From CAZIGK01 sp964538615 (GTDB lineage Bacteria; Pseudomonadota; Alphaproteobacteria; Rickettsiales; RI-342): a stretch of DNA of 12,236 nucleotides. Numbering within the stretch: position 1 is the stretch's first letter; each line of letters begins with the position of its first letter. The position numbers and the translations under genes are program-made. The notes beneath the pieces are model-generated. The model was given only the letters and a program-made list of their open reading frames with translations, was not told the DNA's origin and made no database searches. This document shows, in pieces, positions 1 to 6,551 of the stretch. The stretch spans positions 1 through 12,236 of the forward strand of contig CAZIGK010000042.1 of NCBI GenBank assembly GCA_964538615.1, given 5' to 3'.

Positions 1-17
1 CCCTATGAATTAAACAC

Positions 18-223
18 AAACGGCACTAGCGGGTTTCCGCAAGTGCCGGGGTGTTAAGAAGCCATACAGTCATGGCCGCGACGCTTTTACTGCGTGCAGC
101 TATTACATAACGCCGCCACCCCGACGTAAGCGTACGTAGGGTGACTATATTCATGTCGGCAGAGTCACACTGCCGGACTGTAAGGGGTTCTTAAGCCCCG
201 GAACCGAAGTCCCACTGTTTTTT
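18..223 (+). ncRNA. Candidate structured RNA or hairpin cluster, family not recognised
   Basis: This stretch has no convincing reading frame but holds a row of hairpins. The first (21-48) has stem CGGCACT/AGTGCCG with an inner GCGG/CCGC. The next is GCCAT/ATGGC (61-76). The third (117-143) has CACCC/GGGTG outside ACGTA/TACGT with an AGCG loop. Then come CGGCAG/CTGCCG (157-175) and GGGGTT/AGCCCC (184-199). The last is nested in GGACT/AGTCC (175-212) and followed by six T at 218-223, as at an intrinsic terminator on the plus strand. I looked for tmRNA tag and T-loop sequences, RNase P and SRP RNA signatures and found none. It could be the 3' part of an RNA that starts before the window, a leader, or a repeat. 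The hairpins are plain to see; that it is a transcribed RNA is inference. Confidence 0.4.
175..223 (+). terminator. Possible intrinsic terminator of the left hairpin cluster
   Basis: GGACT (175-179) pairs with AGTCC (208-212) around an inner GGGGTT/AGCCCC hairpin (184-199). Six T follow at 218-223 after a short spacer. This would end a plus-strand transcript coming from the hairpin-rich stretch or from beyond the left edge. The spacer between stem and T-run is longer than usual, so the call is tentative. Confidence 0.35.
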
Positions 224-263
224 AGCATAGGCGGGTGGTTTCGTCATGTGGAAGTTGAAACTC

Positions 264-382
264 GTGTCATTCCGGGCTTGACCCGGAATCCATGGTTGGG
301 CTGGAAGCGCCCTGACGAGAATGCAACGCATGGGGATAGATGGATTCCGGATCGCGGCTTGACGCCTTGTCCGGAATGACAG
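264..382. repeat. Pair of palindromic repeats in opposite orientation
   Basis: Two related palindromes face each other. The first has ATTCCGGG (269-276) and CCCGGAAT (282-289) with a 5-base loop, flanked by GTGTC and CCATG. The second has ATTCCGGA (344-351) and TCCGGAAT (370-377), flanked by GATGG and GACAG. Their outer flanks are complementary, so the whole block could fold back on itself. Similar short palindromes with TCATTCC and GGAATCCA arms are widespread between genes of Alphaproteobacteria. They look like non-autonomous dispersed elements. There is no sign of a coding role. Confidence 0.7.
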
Positions 383-404
383 GGGAGGGTGAGGTGTTGG
401 GGTG

Positions 405-511
405 GACAAAAACGGCGGCAAGCAGGCCGCCGCCTTTAGCGAACGAAGTGAGAGGGGCTTTAGCCCCGACGCGCAGCGAGGCTAGCAAGCCGAGCGGAGC
501 CAAGGAAAAGC
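405..511. repeat. Dispersed hairpin repeat, copy 1
   Basis: This 107-base block recurs at 568-674 with two mismatches (410/573 and 505/668) and, in part, at the right edge. It is modular. One hairpin is CGGCGGC/GCCGCCG (413-432). A small one has ac-GAA-gt flanked by GCGA and GAG (439-452). A third is GGGGC/GCCCC (454-467). The fourth (476-495) is GC-GA-GGCT-AGCA-AGCC-GA-GC, which allows tandem G.A pairs between two stems. The block is free of stops in several frames, which explains the spurious reading frames here. It is most likely a mobile or amplified palindromic element; no transposase is nearby. Confidence 0.8.
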
Positions 512-517
512 TTCTCG

Positions 518-544
518 TGGATGCCTGCCTTCGCAGGCATGACG
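518..544. repeat. Palindromic repeat between the two direct copies
   Basis: ATGCCTGC (521-528) and GCAGGCAT (533-540) form a perfect 8-bp stem with loop CTTC, flanked by TGG and GACG. The flanks match those of the palindromes at 264-382 (TGGA...TGAC), so it appears to be a diverged member of that family with another stem sequence. It lies in the spacer between the two copies of the 107-base repeat. Confidence 0.7.
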
Positions 545-567
545 AAGAAAATCTGGAAAGGGCGTGG

Positions 568-674
568 GACAAGAACGGCGGCAAGCAGGCCGCCGCCTTT
601 AGCGAACGAAGTGAGAGGGGCTTTAGCCCCGACGCGCAGCGAGGCTAGCAAGCCGAGCGGAGCCAAGAAAAAGC
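568..674. repeat. Dispersed hairpin repeat, copy 2
   Basis: This is a direct copy of 405-511, offset by 163 bases, with only two mismatches over 107 bases. All four hairpins of copy 1 are kept, including the GC-GA-stem-loop-stem-GA-GC hairpin (639-658). Because 163 is not a multiple of three, the same bases are read in different frames in the two copies, which argues against a coding role. The near identity suggests recent duplication or gene conversion. Confidence 0.8.
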
Positions 675-698
675 CAAAGCCAAAGCTAAAAATAAGAG

Positions 699-858
699 CC
701 ACCCGGCCGTCTGTTCAATGCAATCTCTGTGGCCCTCGTGACAAGGGGGGTGCCGTAAATAACCGGGCGCAGTTGCACTTTACCCGGCCAGGGACAGCTC
801 CCGAAGAGACAGATTATCGGCCCCGGGGATTGTGAACATCGCATCGTACCGGGCAGCA
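699..858 (-). ncRNA. ssrS: Candidate 6S RNA directly downstream of zapA
   Basis: 6S RNA mimics an open promoter and binds RNA polymerase holoenzyme. On the minus strand a closing stem is formed by GGCCG (822-818) with CGGCC (709-705) and TCTG (813-810) with CAGA (713-710), separated by a 4-base bulge. Inside lies an open bubble of 12 bases (809-798) facing 13 bases (726-714). It is followed by a second stem, CTGT/ACAG (797-794 with 730-727) and GGCC/GGCC (789-786 with 734-731), and an apical arm. This closing stem, bubble, arm layout is the 6S architecture. The place right behind zapA is where 6S lies in many Proteobacteria. A promoter overlapping the zapA stop would give about 160 bases, a normal length. 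The exact ends are not certain, and the usual downstream fau gene is absent. Confidence 0.6.
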
Positions 859-864
859 TTGCCT

Positions 865-893
865 ATACTACGCGTCTTCTGCGCTCTGCGCAA
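865..893 (-). promoter_or_regulatory. Candidate promoter for the 6S-like RNA
   Basis: On the minus strand TTGCGC (893-888) and TAGTAT (870-865) are separated by 17 bases and resemble sigma70 -35 and -10 boxes. The -10 box overlaps the zapA stop codon. Initiation near 858 would give the candidate 6S transcript. Confidence 0.4.
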
Positions 894-1233
894 TGGCTTC
901 CAATTGCTCAATGAGTGGTAATAGTGACTGGTGGCATTGCTGGAAAGCGAGGCTACGCTCTTGCTTCAGTTGTTCAGCGGGCTGCTGGCGTTGCAATGTC
1001 TCCACCTGTAGTTCCAGTTCTGCGACACGTTCTTTGGCTTCCTGCAATTCATCCGCCACCATCAGAGAGGCGAAAACCAGATATTTTTCATCATTGACGG
1101 TGCCAAATTGCTGGCGCATGGCCTGTATTTTCTCATCAATCTGGCGTGCCAGATGGCTCAGGCGGGTCTCCTGCCCGTCATCGCAGGCAACCTGATAGCT
1201 GCGGTTGTTCAGGTGAATGGTCAGGGTGGGCAT
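868..1233 (-). CDS. zapA: Cell division protein ZapA
   Basis: ZapA binds FtsZ at midcell and promotes bundling of FtsZ filaments in the early division ring. The 121-residue protein has the family's N-terminal fold with LTIHLNNRSYQVAC near residues 4-17, then HLARQIDEKI and the NDEKYLVFASLMVADEL stretch near 47-63. A C-terminal coiled coil (about 64-105) follows, as in ZapA dimers and tetramers. I chose the ATG at 1233 because the family begins just before LTI; an upstream extension would cover the end of the neighbouring gene. That ATG overlaps the stop of the upstream coiled-coil gene by one base (TGATG), so translation is probably coupled. The candidate 6S RNA follows directly. Confidence 0.9.
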   Translation of the reverse strand: MPTLTIHLNNRSYQVACDDGQETRLSHLARQIDEKIQAMRQQFGTVNDEKYLVFASLMVADELQEAKERVAELELQVETLQRQQPAEQLKQERSLAFQQCHQSLLPLIEQLEAIAQSAEDA

Positions 1234-1628
1234 CAGGCAGGTTCCTTCACGGAGTGTGGGGTGGTGGGCTGGCTGGCCTGCTCCCGTGCGGCAATCATGG
1301 CTTCCACATCCGCGATGGAGCAATCAACCAGTCCGGAGAGTTCCAGCAGCACATTGCGCAGGCGTTTGACTTCGCTGTCTGAGGCATCCAGTTTATCCTG
1401 AAGGAGCTGGTTGGCAGTCTCCAGTTTACGCACTTCGGCTTCCAGTTCGGCCAGTTCCTCCGTATCCTGCATCAGGGGGTTGTCCAGCAGATCCAGTTGC
1501 GGGACAAAGCCAGCGGGTGCTTTGTGTGCCAATGCTTCAACGGCTTGCTGCAGGCGCGGTACCAGATGTTGCAGGCGGTGAAGGGTTTGCTGCCATTCCG
1601 GAGGAGTGGGGGGTGCGCTGTGGGTCAT
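1233..1628 (-). CDS. Small coiled-coil protein upstream of zapA (DUF4164-like)
   Basis: This 131-residue protein has no catalytic motif. Residues about 55-100 form a heptad-rich coiled coil (LAELEAEVRKLETANQLL and on). The N-terminal part is rich in Leu and Gln and likely helical (WQQTLHRLQHLVPRL); the tail is rich in Pro and Thr. Alphaproteobacteria often carry a short coiled-coil protein of the DUF4164 type between tkt and zapA, which this position matches; I infer membership mainly from that context. A good ribosome binding site, AGAGGA (1643-1638 on the minus strand), lies about 9 bases before the ATG. The one-base overlap with zapA suggests the two work together, perhaps in division, but that is not shown. 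Confidence 0.8.
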   Translation of the reverse strand: MTHSAPPTPPEWQQTLHRLQHLVPRLQQAVEALAHKAPAGFVPQLDLLDNPLMQDTEELAELEAEVRKLETANQLLQDKLDASDSEVKRLRNVLLELSGLVDCSIADVEAMIAAREQASQPTTPHSVKEPA

Positions 1629-1775
1629 CGTTCTTGTTCCTCTCGCCTTCGCTGATCGTGCCGTGGGGCAGGAATACTACCCCCCACATTAAGTGACGGC
1701 TTCGGGAAATGCTACTGTATTTTGGAGGGCGCTGCAGCAACGCCAGAAAAGCTGACGGGCGGGATATGGGCGTGG

Positions 1776-1804
1776 TTGCCAGTGGTTAGAAACTGCGGTA
1801 AGAA
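1776..1804 (+). promoter_or_regulatory. Candidate tkt promoter
   Basis: TTGCCA (1776-1781, five of six matches to the sigma70 -35 box) and TAAGAA (1799-1804, weak -10) are separated by 17 bases in the 232-base gap between the divergent zapA-side gene and tkt. Initiation near 1811 would leave a leader of about 50 bases before the preferred tkt ATG. It was judged by eye only. Confidence 0.3.
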
Positions 1805-1860
1805 CAAGCCACATGTTGTTCCCAATCCTCCCCCCTTGTGTAACTGAGAGTACCTCTGTC

Positions 1861-3870
1861 ATGACCGCCACCGCTTCCTGCCCCGCCCTGCACCATGTGA
1901 CCCACCAGCAAATGGCCAATGCCATTCGCGCACTGAGTATGGATGCGGTGGAAAAAGCCAAGTCGGGGCATCCCGGTATGCCGATGGGCATGGCAGATGT
2001 GGCAACGGTGTTGTTTACCCAATTTATGCAGGTGGATGTGCATCACCCGCGTTGGCCGGATCGTGACCGTTTTATTTTGTCTGCCGGGCATGGTTCTATG
2101 TTGCATTATGCCCTGAACTATTTGTTGGGCTATCCGGATATGACGCTGGAGGAGCTGAAAAACTTCCGTCAATGGGGTGCAAAGACAGCGGGTCACCCGG
2201 AATATGGCCATGCGGAAGGCATTGAAACGACGACTGGCCCGCTGGGTCAGGGCATCGCCAATGCGGTGGGTATGGCACTGGCAGAGCGCATGTTGAATGC
2301 CCGTTTTGGTGATGCACTGGTGAAGCATTTTACCTATGTCATTGCAGGCGATGGCTGCCTGATGGAGGGCATTAGTCAGGAGGCGATTACGCTGGCAGGC
2401 CATTGGAAACTGAGCCAGATGATTGTGCTGTGGGATGACAATGGCATTTGTATTGATGGCGCGGTATCGCTGGCATCCTCTGAAGATCAATTGAAGCGTT
2501 TTGAAGCGGCTGGCTGGGATGTGCAGGCGATTGATGGCCATGATCCGGAGGCGATTGCGGCGGCGATTGCGAAGGCGCAAACCACCGCCACCCCATCCTT
2601 AATTGCGTGCAAAACCACCATTGCCTATGGTGCACCGACCAAGGCGGGTTCTGAGAAATCGCATGGTTCTCCGCTGGGAGCAGAGGAAATTGCCGGTACA
2701 CGTTCTGCGCTGGGTTGGGACTATGCCCCATTTGAGATTCCCGATGCGGTTGTGAAAGCGTGGCGGCAGGCGGCAGAGCGCGGCTGCAACGCCTATAAAG
2801 CATGGCAGGCGCGGTTGAATGCGGCTCCTGCGGAGGTACGCGATGCGTTTGAAGCGCATATGTCCGGTGATTTGCCGGGCGATTGGCAGGCGGCACTGCG
2901 CACGTTTAAACAGCAAATGGTGACGGAACAGCCCAAACTGGCGACTCGTCAGGCATCTGGCAAGGTGCTGGAGGTGCTAACAGAACAATTACCTGAATTG
3001 ATTGGTGGCTCGGCGGATTTGACAGGCTCTGTCAACACCCGCACCCCGGCACTGGGTAAAGCGGTGACCGCAGAGGATTTTTCTGGCCGTTTCATTCATT
3101 GGGGGATACGGGAACACGGCATGGCGGCTGCCATGAACGGTATGGCGCTGCATGGCGGTTTTGTCCCCTATTCCGGCACCTTCATGGTGTTTACGGATTA
3201 TTGCAAACCGGCGATTCGCCTGTCTGCCCTGATGCAGCAGCGGGTGATTTATGTCATGACCCATGATTCGATTGGACTGGGTGAAGATGGACCAACCCAC
3301 CAGCCAATTGAGCATTTGGCGGCGTTGCGTGCCGTGCCGAACCTGTTGCTATTCCGTCCGGCAGATGTGGTTGAAACCGCCGAAGCCTGGGAACTGGCAT
3401 TAGCGCATAAGGAAATGCCATCGGTGCTTTCGTTAACCCGTCAGGCATTGCCTCACTTGCGCAAGGATGCGAGCGTGAACCAGACGGCGCGGGGTGGTTA
3501 TATTCTCTCCCCCGCGAAGAGCAAAGCACAGGCGGTGTTAATGGCCACTGGCTCCGAGGTTCATTTGGCGATGCAGGCACAGGAAACGCTGTGGCAGCAG
3601 GGGGTGGATGTACAGGTGGTTTCGCTGCCTTGTACGCAATTATTTGATGCGCAACCGAAAGCGTACCGCGATGAGGTGATTCCGCCAGCCTTGCCTGCGG
3701 TGGCGATGGAAGCGGCGATTGGCTTCGGCTGGGAACGGTATATTGGCCGTGACGGAGTGTTTATTGGCATGAAAGGCTTTGGGGCATCCGCACCGGCGGA
3801 AGAATTGTACCAGCAATTTGGCATTACCGCCGATGCTGCGGTGAAAGCAGTGCAGGGTTTGTTGAAATAG
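1861..3870 (+). CDS. tkt: Transketolase
   Basis: Transketolase moves two-carbon units between sugar phosphates with thiamine diphosphate in the non-oxidative pentose phosphate pathway. From the ATG at 1861 the protein has 669 residues, the usual length. Visible features are SGHPG (His37), GHGSM (His77), the thiamine diphosphate motif from GDGCLMEG (163-170) to the DDN at 192-194, KSHGSP (His268), HWGIREHGM with the catalytic Glu418, and GEDGPTHQP with His480. A longer start at 1813 exists, but 1861 fits the family N-terminus and has GAGAG upstream. The gene heads an apparent operon with gap, 33 bases downstream, and diverges from the zapA pair. All key residues are present. Confidence 0.97.
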   Translation: MTATASCPALHHVTHQQMANAIRALSMDAVEKAKSGHPGMPMGMADVATVLFTQFMQVDVHHPRWPDRDRFILSAGHGSMLHYALNYLLGYPDMTLEELKNFRQWGAKTAGHPEYGHAEGIETTTGPLGQGIANAVGMALAERMLNARFGDALVKHFTYVIAGDGCLMEGISQEAITLAGHWKLSQMIVLWDDNGICIDGAVSLASSEDQLKRFEAAGWDVQAIDGHDPEAIAAAIAKAQTTATPSLIACKTTIAYGAPTKAGSEKSHGSPLGAEEIAGTRSALGWDYAPFEIPDAVVKAWRQAAERGCNAYKAWQARLNAAPAEVRDAFEAHMSGDLPGDWQAALRTFKQQMVTEQPKLATRQASGKVLEVLTEQLPELIGGSADLTGSVNTRTPALGKAVTAEDFSGRFIHWGIREHGMAAAMNGMALHGGFVPYSGTFMVFTDYCKPAIRLSALMQQRVIYVMTHDSIGLGEDGPTHQPIEHLAALRAVPNLLLFRPADVVETAEAWELALAHKEMPSVLSLTRQALPHLRKDASVNQTARGGYILSPAKSKAQAVLMATGSEVHLAMQAQETLWQQGVDVQVVSLPCTQLFDAQPKAYRDEVIPPALPAVAMEAAIGFGWERYIGRDGVFIGMKGFGASAPAEELYQQFGITADAAVKAVQGLLK

Positions 3871-3903
3871 CCACGGTCACAGGTAACAGCAGGAGAGCAG
3901 GTC

Positions 3904-4902
3904 ATGGCAAAAGTACGGATTGCGGTGAATGGTTTGGGGCGCATTGGCCGCTGTGTGGTACGGGCGTTATCGGAATACCCGCGGGATGATGTGGAGCTGG
4001 TGGCATTGAATGGCCCGGCGCCGGTGGCGACTCACCTGCAACTATTGAAATATGACTCGGTGCATGGGCGCTTTCCGGGGGATATTCGGGCCGAGGGAGA
4101 GAATCTGGTCATCCATGGACGGGAAATACCCGTCTACCATGAGCGTGAACCGGAAAAATTGCCGTGGAAAAGCCTGAAGGTGGATGTGGTGCTGGAATGT
4201 ACGGGCAAGTTCAATACCCGTGCGGATTCTGCGAGACATTTGGCGGCAGGGGCGAAACGGGTACTGGTGTCTGCTCCGGTAGCAGATGCGGATGCGACCC
4301 TTGTGCATGGGGTGAATAATGCCGCTCTGAAAGAGGAGCATACGGTCATTTCTGTGGGGTCGTGCACCACCAACTGTCTGGCTCCGGTGGCAGATGTGCT
4401 GCACAAGGCCGTAGGCATTGAGCATGGATTTATGACCACCATTCATGCCTACACGGGGGATCAGAACCATGTGGATGGCTCGCATAAGGATTTACGCCGT
4501 GCGCGCGCCTGTGCCGTGTCTATGGTGCCAACCTCAACGGGGGCAGCCAAGGCGATTGGTCTGGTGTTGCCAGAGCTGAAAGGGCGGCTGGATGGTGTGG
4601 CGGTGCGGGTGCCGGTGCCGAATGTATCCATGGTGGATTTGACCTTCCGCGCTGCGAGGGACACCACGAACGAGGAGATTCACGCAGCTATCCGTGATGC
4701 GGTGGCGGGTAGCCATAAAGCTGTGCTGGATGCGACCGATGAGCCGCTGGTTTCCATTGATTTCAATCACCACCCCGCCAGCAGTATTTTTGATTATAGC
4801 CAAACTTTTGTGGTGGACGGGCGTATGGTGCGCGTGTGCAGTTGGTATGACAATGAGTGGGGTTTTTCCTGCCGGATGCTGGATGTGGCGGCAACACTGT
4901 AG
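3904..4902 (+). CDS. gap: Glyceraldehyde-3-phosphate dehydrogenase with NADP-type cofactor residues
   Basis: This 332-residue enzyme oxidatively phosphorylates glyceraldehyde 3-phosphate in glycolysis, or the reverse in gluconeogenesis. The Rossmann motif NGLGRIGR is at 9-16, the catalytic Cys154 lies in SCTTNC and His181 in TTIHAYTGDQ. HKDLRRARA (194-202) and SMVPTSTGAAKA follow. A clear AGGAG (3891-3895) lies 8 bases before the ATG, and the gene follows tkt by 33 bases. Two spots differ from NAD-specific enzymes. The Asp that binds the adenine ribose is Gly37 (LNGPA instead of the usual ND), and the Leu-Pro pair before HKD is Gly192-Ser193. In characterised GAPDHs such changes favour NADP. 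The gene could therefore be a gluconeogenic or NADPH-linked isozyme. An erythrose-4-phosphate dehydrogenase role is less likely but not excluded. Confidence 0.95.
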   Translation: MAKVRIAVNGLGRIGRCVVRALSEYPRDDVELVALNGPAPVATHLQLLKYDSVHGRFPGDIRAEGENLVIHGREIPVYHEREPEKLPWKSLKVDVVLECTGKFNTRADSARHLAAGAKRVLVSAPVADADATLVHGVNNAALKEEHTVISVGSCTTNCLAPVADVLHKAVGIEHGFMTTIHAYTGDQNHVDGSHKDLRRARACAVSMVPTSTGAAKAIGLVLPELKGRLDGVAVRVPVPNVSMVDLTFRAARDTTNEEIHAAIRDAVAGSHKAVLDATDEPLVSIDFNHHPASSIFDYSQTFVVDGRMVRVCSWYDNEWGFSCRMLDVAATL

Positions 4903-5233
4903 AAGGCCGGCTCTTCACCCCGATACCTACCGACCCAATCGTCATTGCGTGCTTTTGCACGGGGAGTGCCAGTGCTTTTAGGCTGCTATTGGCCGCGTGA
5001 TTTTCCCGAATAGGCTCTGGGTGCGCTACCCGGAGAGGTTTATTCAGCACTTTCGGGAAGACTCCCGGTGTCCTGTCAGCGTTGAGAAGAGTGTCCGTTG
5101 ACAAAAGCGTGTGGGCAGAAGCCTATGTAAGCGATGCCTATATCTTCCCATAACCCTACGGATAATACTGCCCAAAACGCCAGCATTTAATGATTGGCGG
5201 GTATTGTGCCCAGACTTAGTGTTCTCTAACGAA
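4903..5233. other. Gene-free stretch between gap and the porin
   Basis: I see no gene here. CTCTGGGT (5015-5022) and ACCCGGAG (5028-5035) form an 8-bp hairpin followed by GGTTTATT, a weak candidate for the gap terminator. A TTGACA hexamer lies at 5098-5103, but no good -10 box follows at 16-18 bases, so I do not call a promoter. Short reading frames in this stretch have no recognisable family features. Confidence 0.5.
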
Positions 5234-5260
5234 GAAAGGCGACCCACTGGGTCGCCTTTC
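5234..5260 (-). terminator. Intrinsic terminator of the porin gene
   Basis: A perfect 12-bp stem, GAAAGGCGACCC with GGGTCGCCTTTC, has a 3-base loop and begins 27 bases beyond the porin stop. Read on the minus strand it ends in CCTTTCTT, giving a partial U-run. The strength fits a highly expressed gene. Confidence 0.85.
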
Positions 5261-5287
5261 CGTAAGTCGTTCTGTTTTCTAATCAGA

Positions 5288-6415
5288 TTAGAAAGACAGC
5301 TCGGTACCCACCAGTACTACCGTACCGTCGCGGGTTACAGCACCTTCGTATTCGAAGAAGCTTACTTCTACGTATGGTACCAGACCAGGAGCCAGGGTGT
5401 AGTCAGCGCCCAGAGATACGTTCTGGAATTCGTTGTCTACAGCAGCAGCTTGCTCAACGGTGCTGTTCAGGTAGCTAACAGATACGCCGAACGGACCGGT
5501 TTCGTAACCAGCGCCCAGAGTCCAGAAGTCAGCATCAGAGCCGTCAACACGCAGAGACTCTTCCTGAGAACCGTAAGAACCGCCAACGGTGAAGCCTTGG
5601 TAACCCAGGCTCAGACCCAGAGCGTAACCAGCGAGGTCGTTGGTGGTGCCAACGATTGCTGGATCTTCAGACTCACCGATTTCACCGGTAGCAGAAGCAG
5701 CAACAGATACGCCAGAGAACTCACCCGTGTAGTTTACACCACCCTGTACGATGTTTTCAGCGTTGAATGCACTGTTACCAGAGGTACCCAGAGCAGCGCG
5801 CTGGTCACCAGAATCTGGCACGTAAGACAGACCCAGTTGGAAGCCTTCTACGCGTGGGGTGTAGTAGGTGATTTTGATAGCATCTTCAGCATCGCCACGA
5901 GCGTTGATACCAGCATCCAGACGCAGGTCAGGAGAGATAACGTAGTTAGCGTTACCAGCGCCAGCACCAGCTGGATCAGCGAAGAAGAAGAAGTCACCGT
6001 CGATGCCGCCGGTCGCACGAGCGAAGGTAGAAGCATCTACTTTCAGGGTTTTGGTCACACCGAAGTTAGAACCCATTTCTACGCGACCCCAGTCACCTTG
6101 CAGGTAGGTGAAGGTTTTGTCAGCGTTGGTGCCTTCGCCGTAACGATCATCAACAACATCAGCTTCCAGCTCGATAACAGCACCGTAGCCCAGACCAGCA
6201 TCAGAAACGCCGTCTACAGATACGCGCAGCTCGGTGTCATTGCGGAACCCGCCTTCACCGTCTGGTTGACCAACAGCAGTTGGATCGTAATCAGCCCAAC
6301 CAGCTTGGAAGTCGATGTAACCACCGATGGTTACTTTAGGGGTTTCTGCAGAAGCGGCAGAAGCTACCAGAGCAGCGCCTACCAGAGCAGAAGTTGCAAG
6401 AAGAAACTTTTTCAT
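5288..6415 (-). CDS. Outer-membrane porin (Gram-negative porin family)
   Basis: This is a 375-residue outer-membrane beta-barrel, probably trimeric, for passive uptake of small solutes. The signal peptide is MKKFLLATSALVGAALVASA plus ASA, with signal peptidase I cleavage after residue 23 before ETPKV. The mature part starts with VTIGGYIDFQAGW, typical of porins of this group. It is rich in Gly, Asp, Tyr and alternating beta patterns (LGLSYVP, VSVSYLNST, LGADYTLAPG) and ends in ELSF, the terminal Phe expected for BAM assembly. The start at 6415 gives the correct signal peptide; an upstream ATG at 6439 would add eight residues before it. AAGG lies about 9 bases upstream. Codon use is strongly biased (GGT, GTT, GCT, AAC), unlike its neighbours, as in very highly expressed genes. 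Solute preference cannot be read from the sequence. Confidence 0.93.
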   Translation of the reverse strand: MKKFLLATSALVGAALVASAASAETPKVTIGGYIDFQAGWADYDPTAVGQPDGEGGFRNDTELRVSVDGVSDAGLGYGAVIELEADVVDDRYGEGTNADKTFTYLQGDWGRVEMGSNFGVTKTLKVDASTFARATGGIDGDFFFFADPAGAGAGNANYVISPDLRLDAGINARGDAEDAIKITYYTPRVEGFQLGLSYVPDSGDQRAALGTSGNSAFNAENIVQGGVNYTGEFSGVSVAASATGEIGESEDPAIVGTTNDLAGYALGLSLGYQGFTVGGSYGSQEESLRVDGSDADFWTLGAGYETGPFGVSVSYLNSTVEQAAAVDNEFQNVSLGADYTLAPGLVPYVEVSFFEYEGAVTRDGTVVLVGTELSF

Positions 6416-6551
6416 GTTTCCAACCTTTATGTTTAGCATTGTGCAAGTTTACCAGAACGCGAACATCGCGCTTTGTTGTTTAAGCAATTAGCCCGTGCAG
6501 CCCCCCCTTGCAAGCACTCGATGCAAGATGATACGGCTTGGGGGAGGTTTT

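Noticed and set aside
1..57. Possible tail of an upstream gene in the first frame, stopping at 55-57
   Set aside because: Eighteen codons without recognisable features, overlapping a strong hairpin (21-48); not supportable.
1..235. tmRNA, RNase P or SRP RNA as explanation of the hairpin cluster
   Set aside because: No tag peptide beginning with Ala-Asn-Asp, no T-loop sequence, and no conserved RNase P or SRP core was found on either strand.
340..835. Two overlapping reading frames of about 100 codons over the direct repeats, plus minus-strand ones
   Set aside because: They exist because the 107-base repeat lacks stops in several frames. The two copies are read in different frames, and there is no sequence of a known protein.
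1813..1860. Longer transketolase start
   Set aside because: The extra 16 residues do not resemble the family N-terminus; the ATG at 1861 does.
5111..6436. Open reading frame of 441 codons on the plus strand opposite the porin
   Set aside because: It mirrors the porin's codon bias, has no family features, and runs through the porin terminator and signal peptide. The minus-strand porin is unmistakable.
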